A DNA stretch of 64,000 nucleotides from an uncultured Clostridia bacterium (lineage in GTDB: Bacteria; Bacillota; Clostridia; Lachnospirales; Lachnospiraceae): assembly GCA_937895705.1 (NCBI GenBank), contig CALBKM010000042.1, positions 71,050 to 135,049 on the forward strand. The letters run 5' to 3'. Both the position numbers and the translations under genes were made by a program. The notes beneath the pieces were generated by a model that saw only the letters and a program-made list of their open reading frames with translations, searched no databases and had not been told where the DNA came from. Of the stretch, positions 51,017-60,025 are shown in pieces; the stretch's first letter is position 1, and every line of letters starts with the position of its first letter.

Positions 51017-53021
51017 CTTGTTCCACTTCCTCTTTTTCTTTTTCCTCAAAAAGCCCTGCGATCGCCTGTAAAAGATCCCTTGCAATCATCGGTGCCGCTC
51101 CCACCTTTTTCTTCGCCGCATCACCTGCTGCGCCGTGAAGCCACACACCCACAGCAGCCGCCGTATAAGCATCCGTACCCTGCGCCGCCAGTGCCCCGAT
51201 AATACCGGTTAATACATCTCCGCTGCCGCCTGTAGCCATTCCGTTATTCCCGGTGGAATTTACGACACAACCCGAACTCTTTATCGTCAAAGTCACCGCA
51301 TCTTTTAACACATAAATCAGATTACTTTCTACAGAAATTTTCTTTGCGGTAGTCAAAAAGTTGTCTGTCAGTTCCTTTACCGACACATTCAGCAACCTTG
51401 ACAGTTCCCCCGGATGGGGCGTAAGTACCGCATGCTCCGGAAGATACTCATCCAGAAAACCAAGTCTTTCCCGTTCCGTCCGCAAACCGTTCTCGTCCAT
51501 CTTCTTTGCCAGTATGTTCAATGCGTCCGCATCCCACACGGACGTCATAACATTCTCTTTGTCCGTTAATGCATCCCGAAGCAGGGAAACCATCGTCTCC
51601 GCCTCGTCCTTTTGCCCCAGCCCCGGGCCGATAATAATCGCGTCCGCAAACCCCACTGCGTCCTTTACTGCTGCCTGTAAGTCGTCCTTCCCGGTATATG
51701 TGGTCAGCATTGCTTCCGGAAGTAAGGTCTGCAAAATCTCCCGGTTACATTCCGGTGTCACGATTTTTACCAGTCCTACCCCGGTACGATACGCCGCACA
51801 AGCCGAAAAACAAGCAGCTCCCGCCACATTTTTACTGCCGGCAATTACAGCCACCTTTCCGAAGGTTCCTTTATTGGAGTATGCTGGACGCATCGGTAAT
51901 AACCGCTCGATTTCTTCCGGCGTAAAACGCATTCCCTGTCTCTGCTCTTTCAAAACATCCACAGGAAATCCGATATTCACTACCGTTAGTTTCCCTGTAT
52001 AGTCCTTGCCCGGATACAACAAGTGCCCCCATTTTACAGCACCGAAGGTCACTGTTTCATCCGCGCGCAATGCAACTCCGCATACGGCTCCGTCAGAGGC
52101 CGATATACCGGATGCAATATCCACTGCTATCACAATATGCGATTCCTTGTTAATCTGTTCCAATAAAGTTGCATACACACCTTCAATCGGTCTTGACAAT
52201 CCGATGCCGAATAGGGCATCCACAATAATATCAAAGTCTCTTGTCTCAAAAGACTCGCAACACGGTACTCCGCAAGCCTTTGCAATCTTCATCTGCTGTA
52301 AAAACTCCTGTGTTCCGGAGATCTCGGCACCTTTTAACAGAATCGTTACATCATACTCGTCTTCCTTTAACAGGCGAGCCACTGCCACGCCGTCACCGCC
52401 GTTATTTCCGGCACCGCAAAGCACACCGATTCGACTCTCTCTCCCGGCATACGCTTTGACACGGTCCGCTACCGCAAGGGCCGCACGCTCCATTAACACA
52501 AGGGAAGGAATCCCAATTTCCTCTATCGTCCGGCGGTCCGCTTCTTTCATTCCTGCAGCATCCAACACCGGAAGACCGATATCTGCCGCCAAATACATTT
52601 CTCCGGATACCTCCTTGTTACCTTTCATAATCCCCGTTCCGTTAACGGCATCCATGCCATCTTCTCTTTCACAAATCACATAAGCCTGAGCAAACTCTTT
52701 TGTATCCGTAAGAGACAACGAAATACTCGTAATCCCCAATGACTCCGCCTTCTCTTTTGCCCGACCGTGAAGTACCACGTAAGGCATACCGGACGGCTGT
52801 CGAAGAACCTCGATTTCCCTCGGTGCTATTCCTGCAAACCCGCATCCCAACGCCTTTGCCACCGCTTCCTTTGCAGCAAAATTAGTTGCCGCACGCGCAG
52901 CACGCACCGCAATCAGTTCCCGTTCTTTTTCTGTATATACTTTCTCTAAAAAAGAAGAACGCCCGATTGCTTTTTGCACCCGGGCAATCTCAACCAAATC
53001 CGTACCGATTCCGGTTATCAT
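51006..53021 (-). CDS. Triple fusion: holo-ACP synthase / NAD(P)HX epimerase / NAD(P)HX dehydratase
   Basis: 671 residues in one open frame. Residues 1-~118 are AcpS (MITGIGTDLVEIARVQKAI, then FAAKEAVAKALGCGF), which transfers phosphopantetheine to carrier proteins. Residues ~140-350 are the NnrE epimerase (VLCGAGNNGGDGVAVARLL, DALFGIGLSRPIEG, AVDIASGISASDG). Residues ~365-655 are the NnrD ADP/ATP-dependent dehydratase (GSKNVAGAACFSA, IIGPGLGQKD, LTPHPGELSRLL, GMATGGSGDVLTG). NnrE-NnrD fusions are common; the AcpS addition is not. I checked that the segment 115-145 is read through without stop. Start 10 bases after rex. Confidence 0.9.
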   Translation of the reverse strand: MITGIGTDLVEIARVQKAIGRSSFLEKVYTEKERELIAVRAARAATNFAAKEAVAKALGCGFAGIAPREIEVLRQPSGMPYVVLHGRAKEKAESLGITSISLSLTDTKEFAQAYVICEREDGMDAVNGTGIMKGNKEVSGEMYLAADIGLPVLDAAGMKEADRRTIEEIGIPSLVLMERAALAVADRVKAYAGRESRIGVLCGAGNNGGDGVAVARLLKEDEYDVTILLKGAEISGTQEFLQQMKIAKACGVPCCESFETRDFDIIVDALFGIGLSRPIEGVYATLLEQINKESHIVIAVDIASGISASDGAVCGVALRADETVTFGAVKWGHLLYPGKDYTGKLTVVNIGFPVDVLKEQRQGMRFTPEEIERLLPMRPAYSNKGTFGKVAVIAGSKNVAGAACFSACAAYRTGVGLVKIVTPECNREILQTLLPEAMLTTYTGKDDLQAAVKDAVGFADAIIIGPGLGQKDEAETMVSLLRDALTDKENVMTSVWDADALNILAKKMDENGLRTERERLGFLDEYLPEHAVLTPHPGELSRLLNVSVKELTDNFLTTAKKISVESNLIYVLKDAVTLTIKSSGCVVNSTGNNGMATGGSGDVLTGIIGALAAQGTDAYTAAAVGVWLHGAAGDAAKKKVGAAPMIARDLLQAIAGLFEEKEKEEVEQDGV

Positions 53022-53031
53022 CTCATTCTCC

Positions 53032-53730
53032 TTATTCCTTCGAAGCCGCAGTCTCTCTCTTTGCTTCCTTCACAAGCTTCTGTGCACCTTCAGTGCTTTT
53101 TTTATTCTGTGCCGCACGAATATTATAGGACAAACGCATCAAACTCTCCGTCAGATGTACGTTCTCTACCACCACATGCTTCGGCAGACGAAGCTCTACC
53201 GGAGCAAAATTCCAAATCGCACTCACGCCCCAGGAAACCACATCATTTGCCACCTGTACCGCATACTCCTTCGGAAGCGCAAGTGCCACAATATCCGGCT
53301 TCTGCTTAGTCACATACTCCTTTAATTCACTCATGGCGCGAATCTTTACATCACCGATTTCTTTTCCGATAAGCTCCGGCTTTACGTCAAACACTGCTTT
53401 GATATCAAAACCGCGTCGGGCAAAATCCGCATAGTTCGCAATGGCCTGTCCCAAATTACCGGCACCGATAATTACCACCTGATGCTCCTGGTCAAGACCT
53501 AAAATCTTGCCGATTTCGGTATACAGATACTCCACATTATAACCGTAGCCCTGCTGACCGAATCCTCCGAAATTGTTCAAATCCTGCCGGATCTGAGACG
53601 CTGTCACATTCATTTTTTCACTCAGCTCTTTGGATGAAATACGAACTACTTCCTTCTTTCGGAGCTCGCCCAAGTATCTGTAATAGCGCGGCAAACGCTT
53701 AATTACCGCCGTTGAAATTACCTTCTCCAT
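53032..53730 (-). CDS. rex: Redox-sensing transcriptional repressor Rex
   Basis: 232 residues. N-terminal winged helix (AVIKRLPRYYRYLGELRKKEVVRISSKELSEKMNVTASQIRQDLNNFG) and a Rossmann NAD(H)-binding domain (VIIGAGNLGQAIANYADF, about 88-105) with C-terminal swapped helix. It represses fermentation genes until NADH rises. Start at 53730 follows AAGGGGAC. It heads an operon with the NAD(P)HX-repair fusion, a sensible pairing since Rex senses the NADH pool and NnrED restores damaged NADH. Confidence 0.96.
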   Translation of the reverse strand: MEKVISTAVIKRLPRYYRYLGELRKKEVVRISSKELSEKMNVTASQIRQDLNNFGGFGQQGYGYNVEYLYTEIGKILGLDQEHQVVIIGAGNLGQAIANYADFARRGFDIKAVFDVKPELIGKEIGDVKIRAMSELKEYVTKQKPDIVALALPKEYAVQVANDVVSWGVSAIWNFAPVELRLPKHVVVENVHLTESLMRLSYNIRAAQNKKSTEGAQKLVKEAKRETAASKE

Positions 53731-53774
53731 TTTGCTGTCCCCTTCTTTCCAAATGCATAATATCACTTACTACC

Positions 53775-53803
53775 ATTATATTGCAGTGACATATTTTTGT
53801 CAA
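53775..53803 (-). promoter_or_regulatory. Promoter of the rex operon
   Basis: Consensus TTGACA (53798-53803) and TATAAT (53775-53780) with a 17-base spacer. Confidence 0.88.
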
Positions 53804-53835
53804 TGTGAAAGTCCCTCGGAAATCAGCTAAAATCT

Positions 53836-53865
53836 AAGGAAGCACAAAAGTTTTCGCGCTTCCTT
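53836..53865 (-). terminator. Probable terminator after fruK
   Basis: AAGGAAGC / GCTTCCTT stem extended by GAAAAC/TTTTG pairing; the minus-strand tail AGATTTT is modest. Confidence 0.6.
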
Positions 53866-53879
53866 GCTAAAATTCGCAT

Positions 53880-54800
53880 TTACTCTGTCCGTATCACCTG
53901 TATCATTTCCAGTAACCGGTCTACCTCTTCCTTCGTGCCCAATTCCGCAGAAAAAGCACTGGCACTACCGGAGGCAATTCCTATTCTAAATGCCTGCTCA
54001 ACATTCTGCGCTTTTTCATAACCGGCAAGAAATCCGGCCACCATGGAATCACCGGAACCGACGGTATTCACTACCTTGCCCCGCGGTGCCTCTCCGAACC
54101 ATACACTGCCGTCCGCCCCTGCCAGTACCGCACCGTCTCCTGCCATGGACACCAACACATTTTGCGCACCTTCCTCACGCAACTTCTTGGCATACCGCGC
54201 CACATCCTCTTTAGCAGTAAGTGTTACACCGTACAGCTCGCCCAGTTCATGATGATTCGGCTTAATCAAAAACGGCCGGTAAGATAACGTGCTCCGTAAA
54301 AGTTCTCCCGTGGCATCCACCACAAACCGCGTACCTTTATCTTTCACATGCTTTATCATATCCACATAAACATCCTTCGGCAAGGAGGCCGGTACACTAC
54401 CGGACAGTACCAGTGTATCGTCCTTCGTCAAGAGGGACAGCTTTTCAAAAAGAGCCTGAAGACTCTTTTCATCACACACCGGTCCCTGCGCATTAATCTC
54501 GCCCTCAAGCCCGCCCCAAAGCTTTACATTGATACGGGTCATTCCGTCCGGCAAACTGACAAAACTTGTCCGAATTCCCAGCTCATGCACCATCCGAGCC
54601 AGTTCCTCTCCCGTAAAGCCTGCCACCAGACCGAACGCAGTGGACTCAATTCCGAGATTCTTTAACATTCGGGACACCATCAGCCCCTTTCCTCCCGGAA
54701 TCATCTCCTCCTTCACGGAACGGTTTACCCGCTCCGGCGCAAACTCATTTAACGTCATATTATAATCCAATGCCGGATTTAAAGTCATGGTATAAAACAT
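53880..54800 (-). CDS. fruK: 1-phosphofructokinase
   Basis: 306 residues of the PfkB/ribokinase fold; phosphorylates fructose 1-phosphate (or a related hexose phosphate such as tagatose 6-phosphate). MTLNPALDYNM, GGKGLMVSRMLKNLG, ATGELL, IKPNHHELGELYGV and the catalytic VGSGDSMVAGF (D about 250) are present. GGAGGTGCC fixes ATG 54800; an upstream in-frame extension has no support. There is no fructose PTS gene or DeoR-type regulator beside it, so the exact sugar is uncertain. Confidence 0.88.
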   Translation of the reverse strand: MFYTMTLNPALDYNMTLNEFAPERVNRSVKEEMIPGGKGLMVSRMLKNLGIESTAFGLVAGFTGEELARMVHELGIRTSFVSLPDGMTRINVKLWGGLEGEINAQGPVCDEKSLQALFEKLSLLTKDDTLVLSGSVPASLPKDVYVDMIKHVKDKGTRFVVDATGELLRSTLSYRPFLIKPNHHELGELYGVTLTAKEDVARYAKKLREEGAQNVLVSMAGDGAVLAGADGSVWFGEAPRGKVVNTVGSGDSMVAGFLAGYEKAQNVEQAFRIGIASGSASAFSAELGTKEEVDRLLEMIQVIRTE

Positions 54801-54979
54801 AGGCACCTCCGTTATTTTTCTTAGATAACACTTTTCCCCAAGATTGTAAAACTTATACTCTCCTGTTCCTTCCAATGCTCCCCGCGCATTCCATAAACAT
54901 TATACTACAGACTACCGCTCCCGCGCAAACAGAAAAACCTATATCTATCTTGCGTATAACGCTTCCTTCAAGTTCCTAC

Positions 54980-55017
54980 AAAAAGGAGGAAATCTCCCTA
55001 ACAGAAAATTTCCTCCT
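54980..55017 (-). terminator. Terminator of the LytTR-ABC operon
   Basis: AGGAGGAAAT (54984-54993) pairs perfectly with ATTTCCTCCT (55008-55017), followed by TTTTTG on the minus strand. Confidence 0.88.
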
Positions 55018-55034
55018 ACATGCTTTCTTTACCG

Positions 55035-55796
55035 TTACTTCATATCCTTCTTCATTTTACATTGAAACACCGCAACCGAAAGTCCGTATACCAGTACTCC
55101 GCATATCATGGTCCAAAGAAGATGTTCCGTCACTCCATCCGCACTCTCCCGGAACGGAATCCTTGCCAAACTGACCCCGTGATAAAACGGCAACACTCTT
55201 GCCACGGTTTTGACTGCTCCGCCCATTCCGTCAATATCCATCCAGATACCGCCGATCATCCCCGCTGCCGAGATAAGAATCGAGCATAGTCCCGGTGCTG
55301 CCTTTTCGTTCACAAGCGTTCCGAACAAAATACCGAAACCAACAAACAAAAACACCGACGGCAACAGCGCCGTCACAGACAACAGCATTTCCGAAATCCC
55401 CAACGTATCCCCGGTACACAGTCCGATTACAACAGATACTCCGAAACAAATCATCATCTGCACCACAGCCAGCACCACCATGGGCATGGTATATCCCCAA
55501 ATATATTCCACAGGTTTCATAGGTGATGCGTACAACCGCAGAAGCAGGGCCGTCGTTCTGTCCTTGGATACCTGAACACTTGTAAACAGCATCACAAAGG
55601 TAAGTCCGAAATAAGCAATTCCGGGAGCCAGATTCCGGATACGAAACACCTGCATTCCTGCATCCTCCGGAATACTTTTATCGATAACACTCATAATCAC
55701 CAGCATCACAATAGGAAAGCCGAGACAAAAGATGTAGCTTAACGGGTCTCTCATAATCTCTTTCCAGGTCCTTACCGCAAACACTTTACTCTTCAT
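55035..55796 (-). CDS. ABC-2 type transporter permease
   Basis: 253 residues with six hydrophobic segments; FAVRTWKEIMRDPLSYIFCLGFPIVML at the N-terminus and GIAYFGLTFVMLFTSVQVSKDRTTALLLRLYASPM (about 75-110) are typical of ABC-2 permeases that export drugs, peptides or polymers. Start at 55796 overlaps the ATPase gene stop by 11 bases, so the two are coupled. The LytTR/DUF3021 genes upstream suggest regulated export. Confidence 0.88.
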   Translation of the reverse strand: MKSKVFAVRTWKEIMRDPLSYIFCLGFPIVMLVIMSVIDKSIPEDAGMQVFRIRNLAPGIAYFGLTFVMLFTSVQVSKDRTTALLLRLYASPMKPVEYIWGYTMPMVVLAVVQMMICFGVSVVIGLCTGDTLGISEMLLSVTALLPSVFLFVGFGILFGTLVNEKAAPGLCSILISAAGMIGGIWMDIDGMGGAVKTVARVLPFYHGVSLARIPFRESADGVTEHLLWTMICGVLVYGLSVAVFQCKMKKDMK

Positions 55797-56523
55797 AGGA
55801 ACCGCCCTCCACAATCTTTATAAACGCATCCTCCAGGCTGTCGGACTTCGTTCGGTGCATCAACTCCTCCGGACTTCCCACTGACATCAGCTCACCCTTG
55901 GCCATGATTGCAATCTCATCCGCCAGATTTTCTGCTTCCTCCATATAATGGGTAGTCAGAACAATAGTTATCTTTCCTTTTAAGGCTTCAATTTTTCGCC
56001 AAAGTTCACGGCGTGCCAGTACATCGATACCGAGGGTCGGCTCATCCAGAAACAGCACCTTCGGCTCCGTAATCAGCGCCATGGCAATATTTAACTTTCT
56101 CTGCCACCCGCCGGACAAGGTTTTCGCCTTCTGGTTTTCCACTTCTTCCATGGAAAACTGCATAAGCATCTCTCGAACTTTTTTTGCTGTCTTTTCCCTA
56201 TCAAAGCCGTAAATCCCGGCAATAAATTCCAGATTTTCCCGTACCGTTAAATTCGGTGCCACCGAGGTTTCCTGGGGAGAAATATTGACTGATTTCTTTA
56301 CTTCATCAAGTTCGGAGTCGATGCTGTGTCCCATCACATACGCCTCGCCTCCCGAAGGTTTTGTCAGTCCGGTGAGCATCCGGATGGTGGTGGTCTTTCC
56401 GGCCCCGTTCACACCCAACAGTGCGTACAAGCTTCCCTCCGGAATCCGTAAATTCAGGTTCTTTACCGCCACTTTACTGCCGAAGTTTTTCTTAAGTCCC
56501 TTAATCTCAATTCCGTATCCCAT
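55786..56523 (-). CDS. ABC transporter ATP-binding protein
   Basis: 245 residues. Walker A GVNGAGKTTTIRML (about 38), Q loop NISPQETSVAPNLTVREN, signature TLSGGWQRKLNIAMAL, Walker B VLFLDEPTLGID and the TTHYMEEAENLADEI switch are complete; the sequence is that of the drug/Na+ exporter subgroup that pairs with ABC-2 permeases. Tryptophan after LSGG replaces the usual glutamate or mobile residue, a variant seen in this subgroup. Coupled to the permease gene. Confidence 0.92.
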   Translation of the reverse strand: MGYGIEIKGLKKNFGSKVAVKNLNLRIPEGSLYALLGVNGAGKTTTIRMLTGLTKPSGGEAYVMGHSIDSELDEVKKSVNISPQETSVAPNLTVRENLEFIAGIYGFDREKTAKKVREMLMQFSMEEVENQKAKTLSGGWQRKLNIAMALITEPKVLFLDEPTLGIDVLARRELWRKIEALKGKITIVLTTHYMEEAENLADEIAIMAKGELMSVGSPEELMHRTKSDSLEDAFIKIVEGGSYEE

Positions 56524-56557
56524 TGTTTACACCTCTTTCGATTTAAATGATGCCATC

Positions 56558-57004
56558 CTACATTTCTTTTTGACTCAAACGCTGATTAATTTCCTCCACA
56601 TCCCGGCTACACAGCTTATACTGAATTCCCCAACAGATACCGTAGGTTACTACAATGCTGACCAGAGAGGAAACCATGGATGTCAAATACTTATGGAAAC
56701 CCCACAAATAGCAGGCTGTCGGAATCCACACCCCCAACATTACAAATAGAAACAAAACGCTTTGCCACAACAGCCCCGGTCGTTTTAATTCAAACAAAAT
56801 CGTTCCGGCCGATGTCACGCCACTCATCACACCCACCAACAACAGCTGCACGCAAAAGGCAATTACTTCATTTTCAAACCCTTCCGCAAACTCCGGAAGC
56901 ATTGCCACTTGCCCGATCATCATCATAACAATCAGTTCAATCACCAACGTAATGGCAACGGAATAACAAAACCCGTTTACAAACCGAATCAATATATTTT
57001 TCAT
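56558..57004 (-). CDS. DUF3021 family membrane protein
   Basis: 148 residues with four membrane segments (about 10-30, 45-68, 80-100, 108-128). The arrangement LytTR regulator, DUF3021 protein, then ABC-2 transporter is a recurrent Firmicutes gene order; DUF3021 proteins are thought to influence the LytTR partner, but mechanism is unknown. Starts 9 bases after the LytTR gene. Confidence 0.85.
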   Translation of the reverse strand: MKNILIRFVNGFCYSVAITLVIELIVMMMIGQVAMLPEFAEGFENEVIAFCVQLLLVGVMSGVTSAGTILFELKRPGLLWQSVLFLFVMLGVWIPTACYLWGFHKYLTSMVSSLVSIVVTYGICWGIQYKLCSRDVEEINQRLSQKEM

Positions 57005-57013
57005 AAGGCCCTC

Positions 57014-57451
57014 CTAACACAAAACTTCCTTGATTTTCTGCACAAACCGTCTGGATACATAAGTCACGTCTCCGTTTTTCATCCGTACCTGTATAGTCCC
57101 GGCATAGCTCATGTCAAACTTCTCAATCTGCTGTACATTCACCAACTCCGAATTGGAAATCCGCACAAACTTCTGCCCGGAAAGCATCTCCTCCAGTACG
57201 TACAGCCTGTCCTTTACCTCATAACAATTCTCTACAGTCCGTATGAAGACCTTTTTATTCTCTGAATAAATGCGGATAATCTGCGCCGGCGAAAGCATCT
57301 CCGACTCCTGCCCGCGGTAACCTACAATCCGCAGTTCAAAAAGCTTCTCTATGGCCTCGTAAATCCCTTCCGCCTCTCGGTTCTTCTCTTTTACACAAAG
57401 ATGAACCTCAGGTTCCGGATACTTGTCCCCAATGATATATTTAATCTTCAT
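57014..57451 (-). CDS. LytTR-domain transcriptional regulator
   Basis: 145 residues. The C-terminal ~100 residues form a LytTR DNA-binding domain (IIRIYSENKKVFIRTVENCYEVKDRLYVLEEML, then FVRISNSELVNVQQIEKF and VSRRFVQKIKEVL). No receiver domain precedes it, only a short ~45-residue segment, so it is not a classical response regulator; membrane-protein control by DUF3021 is likely. AAGGAGA precedes the ATG, and a promoter overlapped by an inverted repeat lies at 57490-57518, a possible autoregulation site. Confidence 0.88.
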   Translation of the reverse strand: MKIKYIIGDKYPEPEVHLCVKEKNREAEGIYEAIEKLFELRIVGYRGQESEMLSPAQIIRIYSENKKVFIRTVENCYEVKDRLYVLEEMLSGQKFVRISNSELVNVQQIEKFDMSYAGTIQVRMKNGDVTYVSRRFVQKIKEVLC

Positions 57452-57489
57452 AACGTCTCCTTCAAGTGCACTGTCAGTAACTGATTCTG

Positions 57490-57518
57490 ATTATAAAGCT
57501 TCCCAAAAAGAAAAGCAA
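57490..57518 (-). promoter_or_regulatory. Promoter of the LytTR operon with overlapping inverted repeat
   Basis: TTGCTT (57513-57518) and TATAAT (57490-57495), 17-base spacer. The inverted repeat TCCCAAAAA / TTTTTGGGA (57501-57529) covers the spacer and -35, a plausible operator. Confidence 0.75.
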
Positions 57519-57567
57519 CGTTTTTGGGACGGACGGTCATATAGGAAGGACAAGTGGCAAAAAAGCA

Positions 57568-57762
57568 GGTCTCTTATTTTTTCTTTTCTATTAATTTGAA
57601 TATAGCCGCCATAAGGCACGGATGCCGCATTAGGGCGGTTGCGTCACTTATTCAAACAATTTCCCGAAGTAATTGGAAAGATTCTATCCGGAGTACGAGA
57701 AAAGAGGATACTGTGAAGGGCGGCGACTGATTCATATCTTTCATAAAGAAAAAAAGAGACCG
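57568..57762. ncRNA. Structured repeat element, copy B (candidate ncRNA)
   Basis: The 318-base gap 57452-57769 holds this element and the LytTR promoter. Outer stem: GGTCTCTT...TTTCTTT (57568-57586) with its complement near 57746-57762. Inner stem TTTGAATA (57595-57602) with TATTCAAA (57649-57656) encloses CCGCC (57606-57610) / GGCGG (57634-57638) and GGCACGGATGCC. From CCGCC to CGAAGTAATT the spacing is 59 bases, identical to copy A (43839, 43898), and ACGAGA follows at nearly the same distance. Outer stems are unrelated in sequence to copy A. The T-rich stem may also serve as thiC terminator. Confidence 0.7.
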
Positions 57763-57769
57763 ACTTATT

Positions 57770-59074
57770 TTACAAAATATCAATGTATTCTCCGTTTAAG
57801 GCCTTGTTCATGCTTCTGACAGCGCAGAACTTTCCGCACATGGAACAGCTGTCCTCATGTTCGGGAGCACGGCTGTCACGAATCGCTTTGGCTGTTTCCG
57901 GGTCGATGGAGCATTCCCACTGCTTTTCCCAATCGAAAGTTCTTCTGGCATCTGCCATTGCATCGTCCACGTCTCTTGCATGAGGCACCTTCTTTGCAAT
58001 ATCTGCCGCATGGGCCGCAATACGGGAAGCGATGATGCCCTGCTTTACGTCATCCACATTCGGCAACGCCAAATGCTCTGCAGGCGTTACATAGCAGAGG
58101 AATGCCGCACCGGAAGCTGCCGCAATGGCTCCGCCGATGGCAGAGGTGATGTGGTCATAGCCCGGTGCAATATCCGTAACGATAGGACCCAGCACATAAA
58201 AAGGCACACCCATACATATAGTCTGCTGTAACTTCATATTGGCTTCAATCTGATCCAACGGCATATGCCCCGGTCCTTCCACCATAACCTGTACATCCTT
58301 TGCCCAGGCGCGCTTCGTCAGCTCTCCGAGACGAACCAGCTCCTCGATCTGGCATACATCACTTGCATCCGCAAGGCACCCCGGGCGGCAGGCGTCACCG
58401 AGAGAAATCGTCACGTCATGCTCACGGCAAATATCCAAAATCTCATCGTAATACTCATAAAACGGATTCTCCTCACCGGTCATACTCATCCACGCAAACA
58501 CCAGAGAGCCGCCACGGGAAACGATATTCATTTTCCGGTTGTGCTTACGAATCTGTTCAATGGTTTTGCGGGTAATTCCGCAATGAAGCGTTACAAAGTC
58601 CACGCCGTCCTGCGCGTGCAATCGAACCACATCAATAAAATCCTTCGCGGTAAGAGTGGCAAGATCTCTCTGATAGTGAATCACGCTGTCATACACCGGC
58701 ACCGTACCGATCATAGCCGGACACTCTGCGGTCAGCTTCCGTCGGAAGGGCTGGGTGTTTCCGTGGCTTGACAAGTCCATAATCGCCTCTGCGCCCATAT
58801 CCACAGCTGCCATAACCTTTTGCATTTCAATGTCATAGTCCTTACAATCACGAGACACACCAAGATTGACATTAATCTTTGTGCGAAGCATCGAGCCCAC
58901 ACCGTTGGGGTCAATGCAGGTATGTAACTTATTAGCGCAGATGGCAATCTGTCCTTTGGCAACAAGGTCACGGATTTCTTCCTCGGTTCTGTATTCCTTT
59001 GCGGCAACCGCCTTCATCTCAGGGGTAATGATGCCACGCTTTGCGGCATCCATTTGAGTCGTATAATTTCTCAT
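57770..59074 (-). CDS. thiC: Phosphomethylpyrimidine synthase ThiC
   Basis: 434 residues. Radical-SAM enzyme converting 5-aminoimidazole ribotide to HMP-phosphate. MTGEENPFYEYYDEILDICREHDVTISLGDACRPG and MVEGPGHMPLDQIEANM are diagnostic; the C-terminal CSMCGKFCAVR holds the unusual CxxCxxxxC cluster motif. Last gene of the thi operon, 14 bases after thiD. Confidence 0.97.
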   Translation of the reverse strand: MRNYTTQMDAAKRGIITPEMKAVAAKEYRTEEEIRDLVAKGQIAICANKLHTCIDPNGVGSMLRTKINVNLGVSRDCKDYDIEMQKVMAAVDMGAEAIMDLSSHGNTQPFRRKLTAECPAMIGTVPVYDSVIHYQRDLATLTAKDFIDVVRLHAQDGVDFVTLHCGITRKTIEQIRKHNRKMNIVSRGGSLVFAWMSMTGEENPFYEYYDEILDICREHDVTISLGDACRPGCLADASDVCQIEELVRLGELTKRAWAKDVQVMVEGPGHMPLDQIEANMKLQQTICMGVPFYVLGPIVTDIAPGYDHITSAIGGAIAAASGAAFLCYVTPAEHLALPNVDDVKQGIIASRIAAHAADIAKKVPHARDVDDAMADARRTFDWEKQWECSIDPETAKAIRDSRAPEHEDSCSMCGKFCAVRSMNKALNGEYIDIL

Positions 59075-59088
59075 TTTCTTTGTTCCTT

Positions 59089-59907
59089 TCAGTCAGATAT
59101 TTTTTCCTCGGCAAAGCGGGAATTTAAATCAAAATTGTGCAGCATCGGTCCGGAACCCTGTCCTAAATCCAGTTGGGCCGAAAGTGCTCCCGAAATATAC
59201 TCTTTTGCTCTCTCTACCGCTTCCGTTAGGCTATAACCCTTTGCCAAATTGGACGCAATAGCACTGGATAAAGTGCAGCCGGTTCCGTGGGTGTTAGGAT
59301 TGTCGATCCGTTTTCCGTAAAACCACCGATAGTTCCCGTCAAAGTATAAAAGGTCGTTGGCATCATTGATGCTGTGTCCGCCTTTGCAAAGTACCGCACA
59401 ATGATAGGCCTCACTGATTCGTTTGGCAGCTGCAAGCATATCCTCTTCGTTTTCAATCTTCCTATCCGCAAGGATTTCCGCCTCCGGAATATTGGGCGTT
59501 ACCAAAGTTGCAAGCGGTAGCAGTTTTTCCTTTAAAACCGTAAGCGCGTCCTCTGCCATCAGCTTCGAACCGCTGGTTGCCACCATAACCGGGTCAATCA
59601 CAACATTCTCCGCCTTGTAATACACAAGCCGTTCCGCAATCACCTCAATGAGCGACCCCGATGCTACCATTCCGATTTTAACCGTATCCGGCCGAATGTC
59701 TTCAAATACCGCATCTATCTGATCCTTTAAAAAAGCGGGCGTAACCTCCGTAATGCTTCTGACTCCGGTGGTATTCTGCGCCGTCAATGCGGTCAGTACA
59801 CTCATGGCATACACTCCGTTCATGGTCATCGTTTTTAAATCTGCCTGAATTCCGGCGCCTCCGCTGCAATCGCTTCCTGCAATGGTCAATGCTGTTTTTG
59901 TTTTCAT
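59089..59907 (-). CDS. thiD: Hydroxymethylpyrimidine/phosphomethylpyrimidine kinase
   Basis: 272 residues, ribokinase fold. It phosphorylates HMP and HMP-P to HMP-PP. TALTIAGSDCSGGAGIQADLKTM and HGTGCTLSSAIASNLAKG are the family signatures. GGAG lies 7 bases before the ATG at 59907; upstream in-frame starts are not supported. A 118-base gap separates it from thiE, containing a small TCGGCT/AGCCGA hairpin of unknown purpose. Confidence 0.96.
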   Translation of the reverse strand: MKTKTALTIAGSDCSGGAGIQADLKTMTMNGVYAMSVLTALTAQNTTGVRSITEVTPAFLKDQIDAVFEDIRPDTVKIGMVASGSLIEVIAERLVYYKAENVVIDPVMVATSGSKLMAEDALTVLKEKLLPLATLVTPNIPEAEILADRKIENEEDMLAAAKRISEAYHCAVLCKGGHSINDANDLLYFDGNYRWFYGKRIDNPNTHGTGCTLSSAIASNLAKGYSLTEAVERAKEYISGALSAQLDLGQGSGPMLHNFDLNSRFAEEKISD

Positions 59908-60025
59908 ACACATGCTCCTTTCTCTTCTCAGCATCGTTTTCTTCTGCGACATAAGGTGGTGCCCCCAATATGCCGCTTAACGCTGTCGGCTAATTCAGCC
60001 GAAACAAAACCCCCAAATGTAAAAA

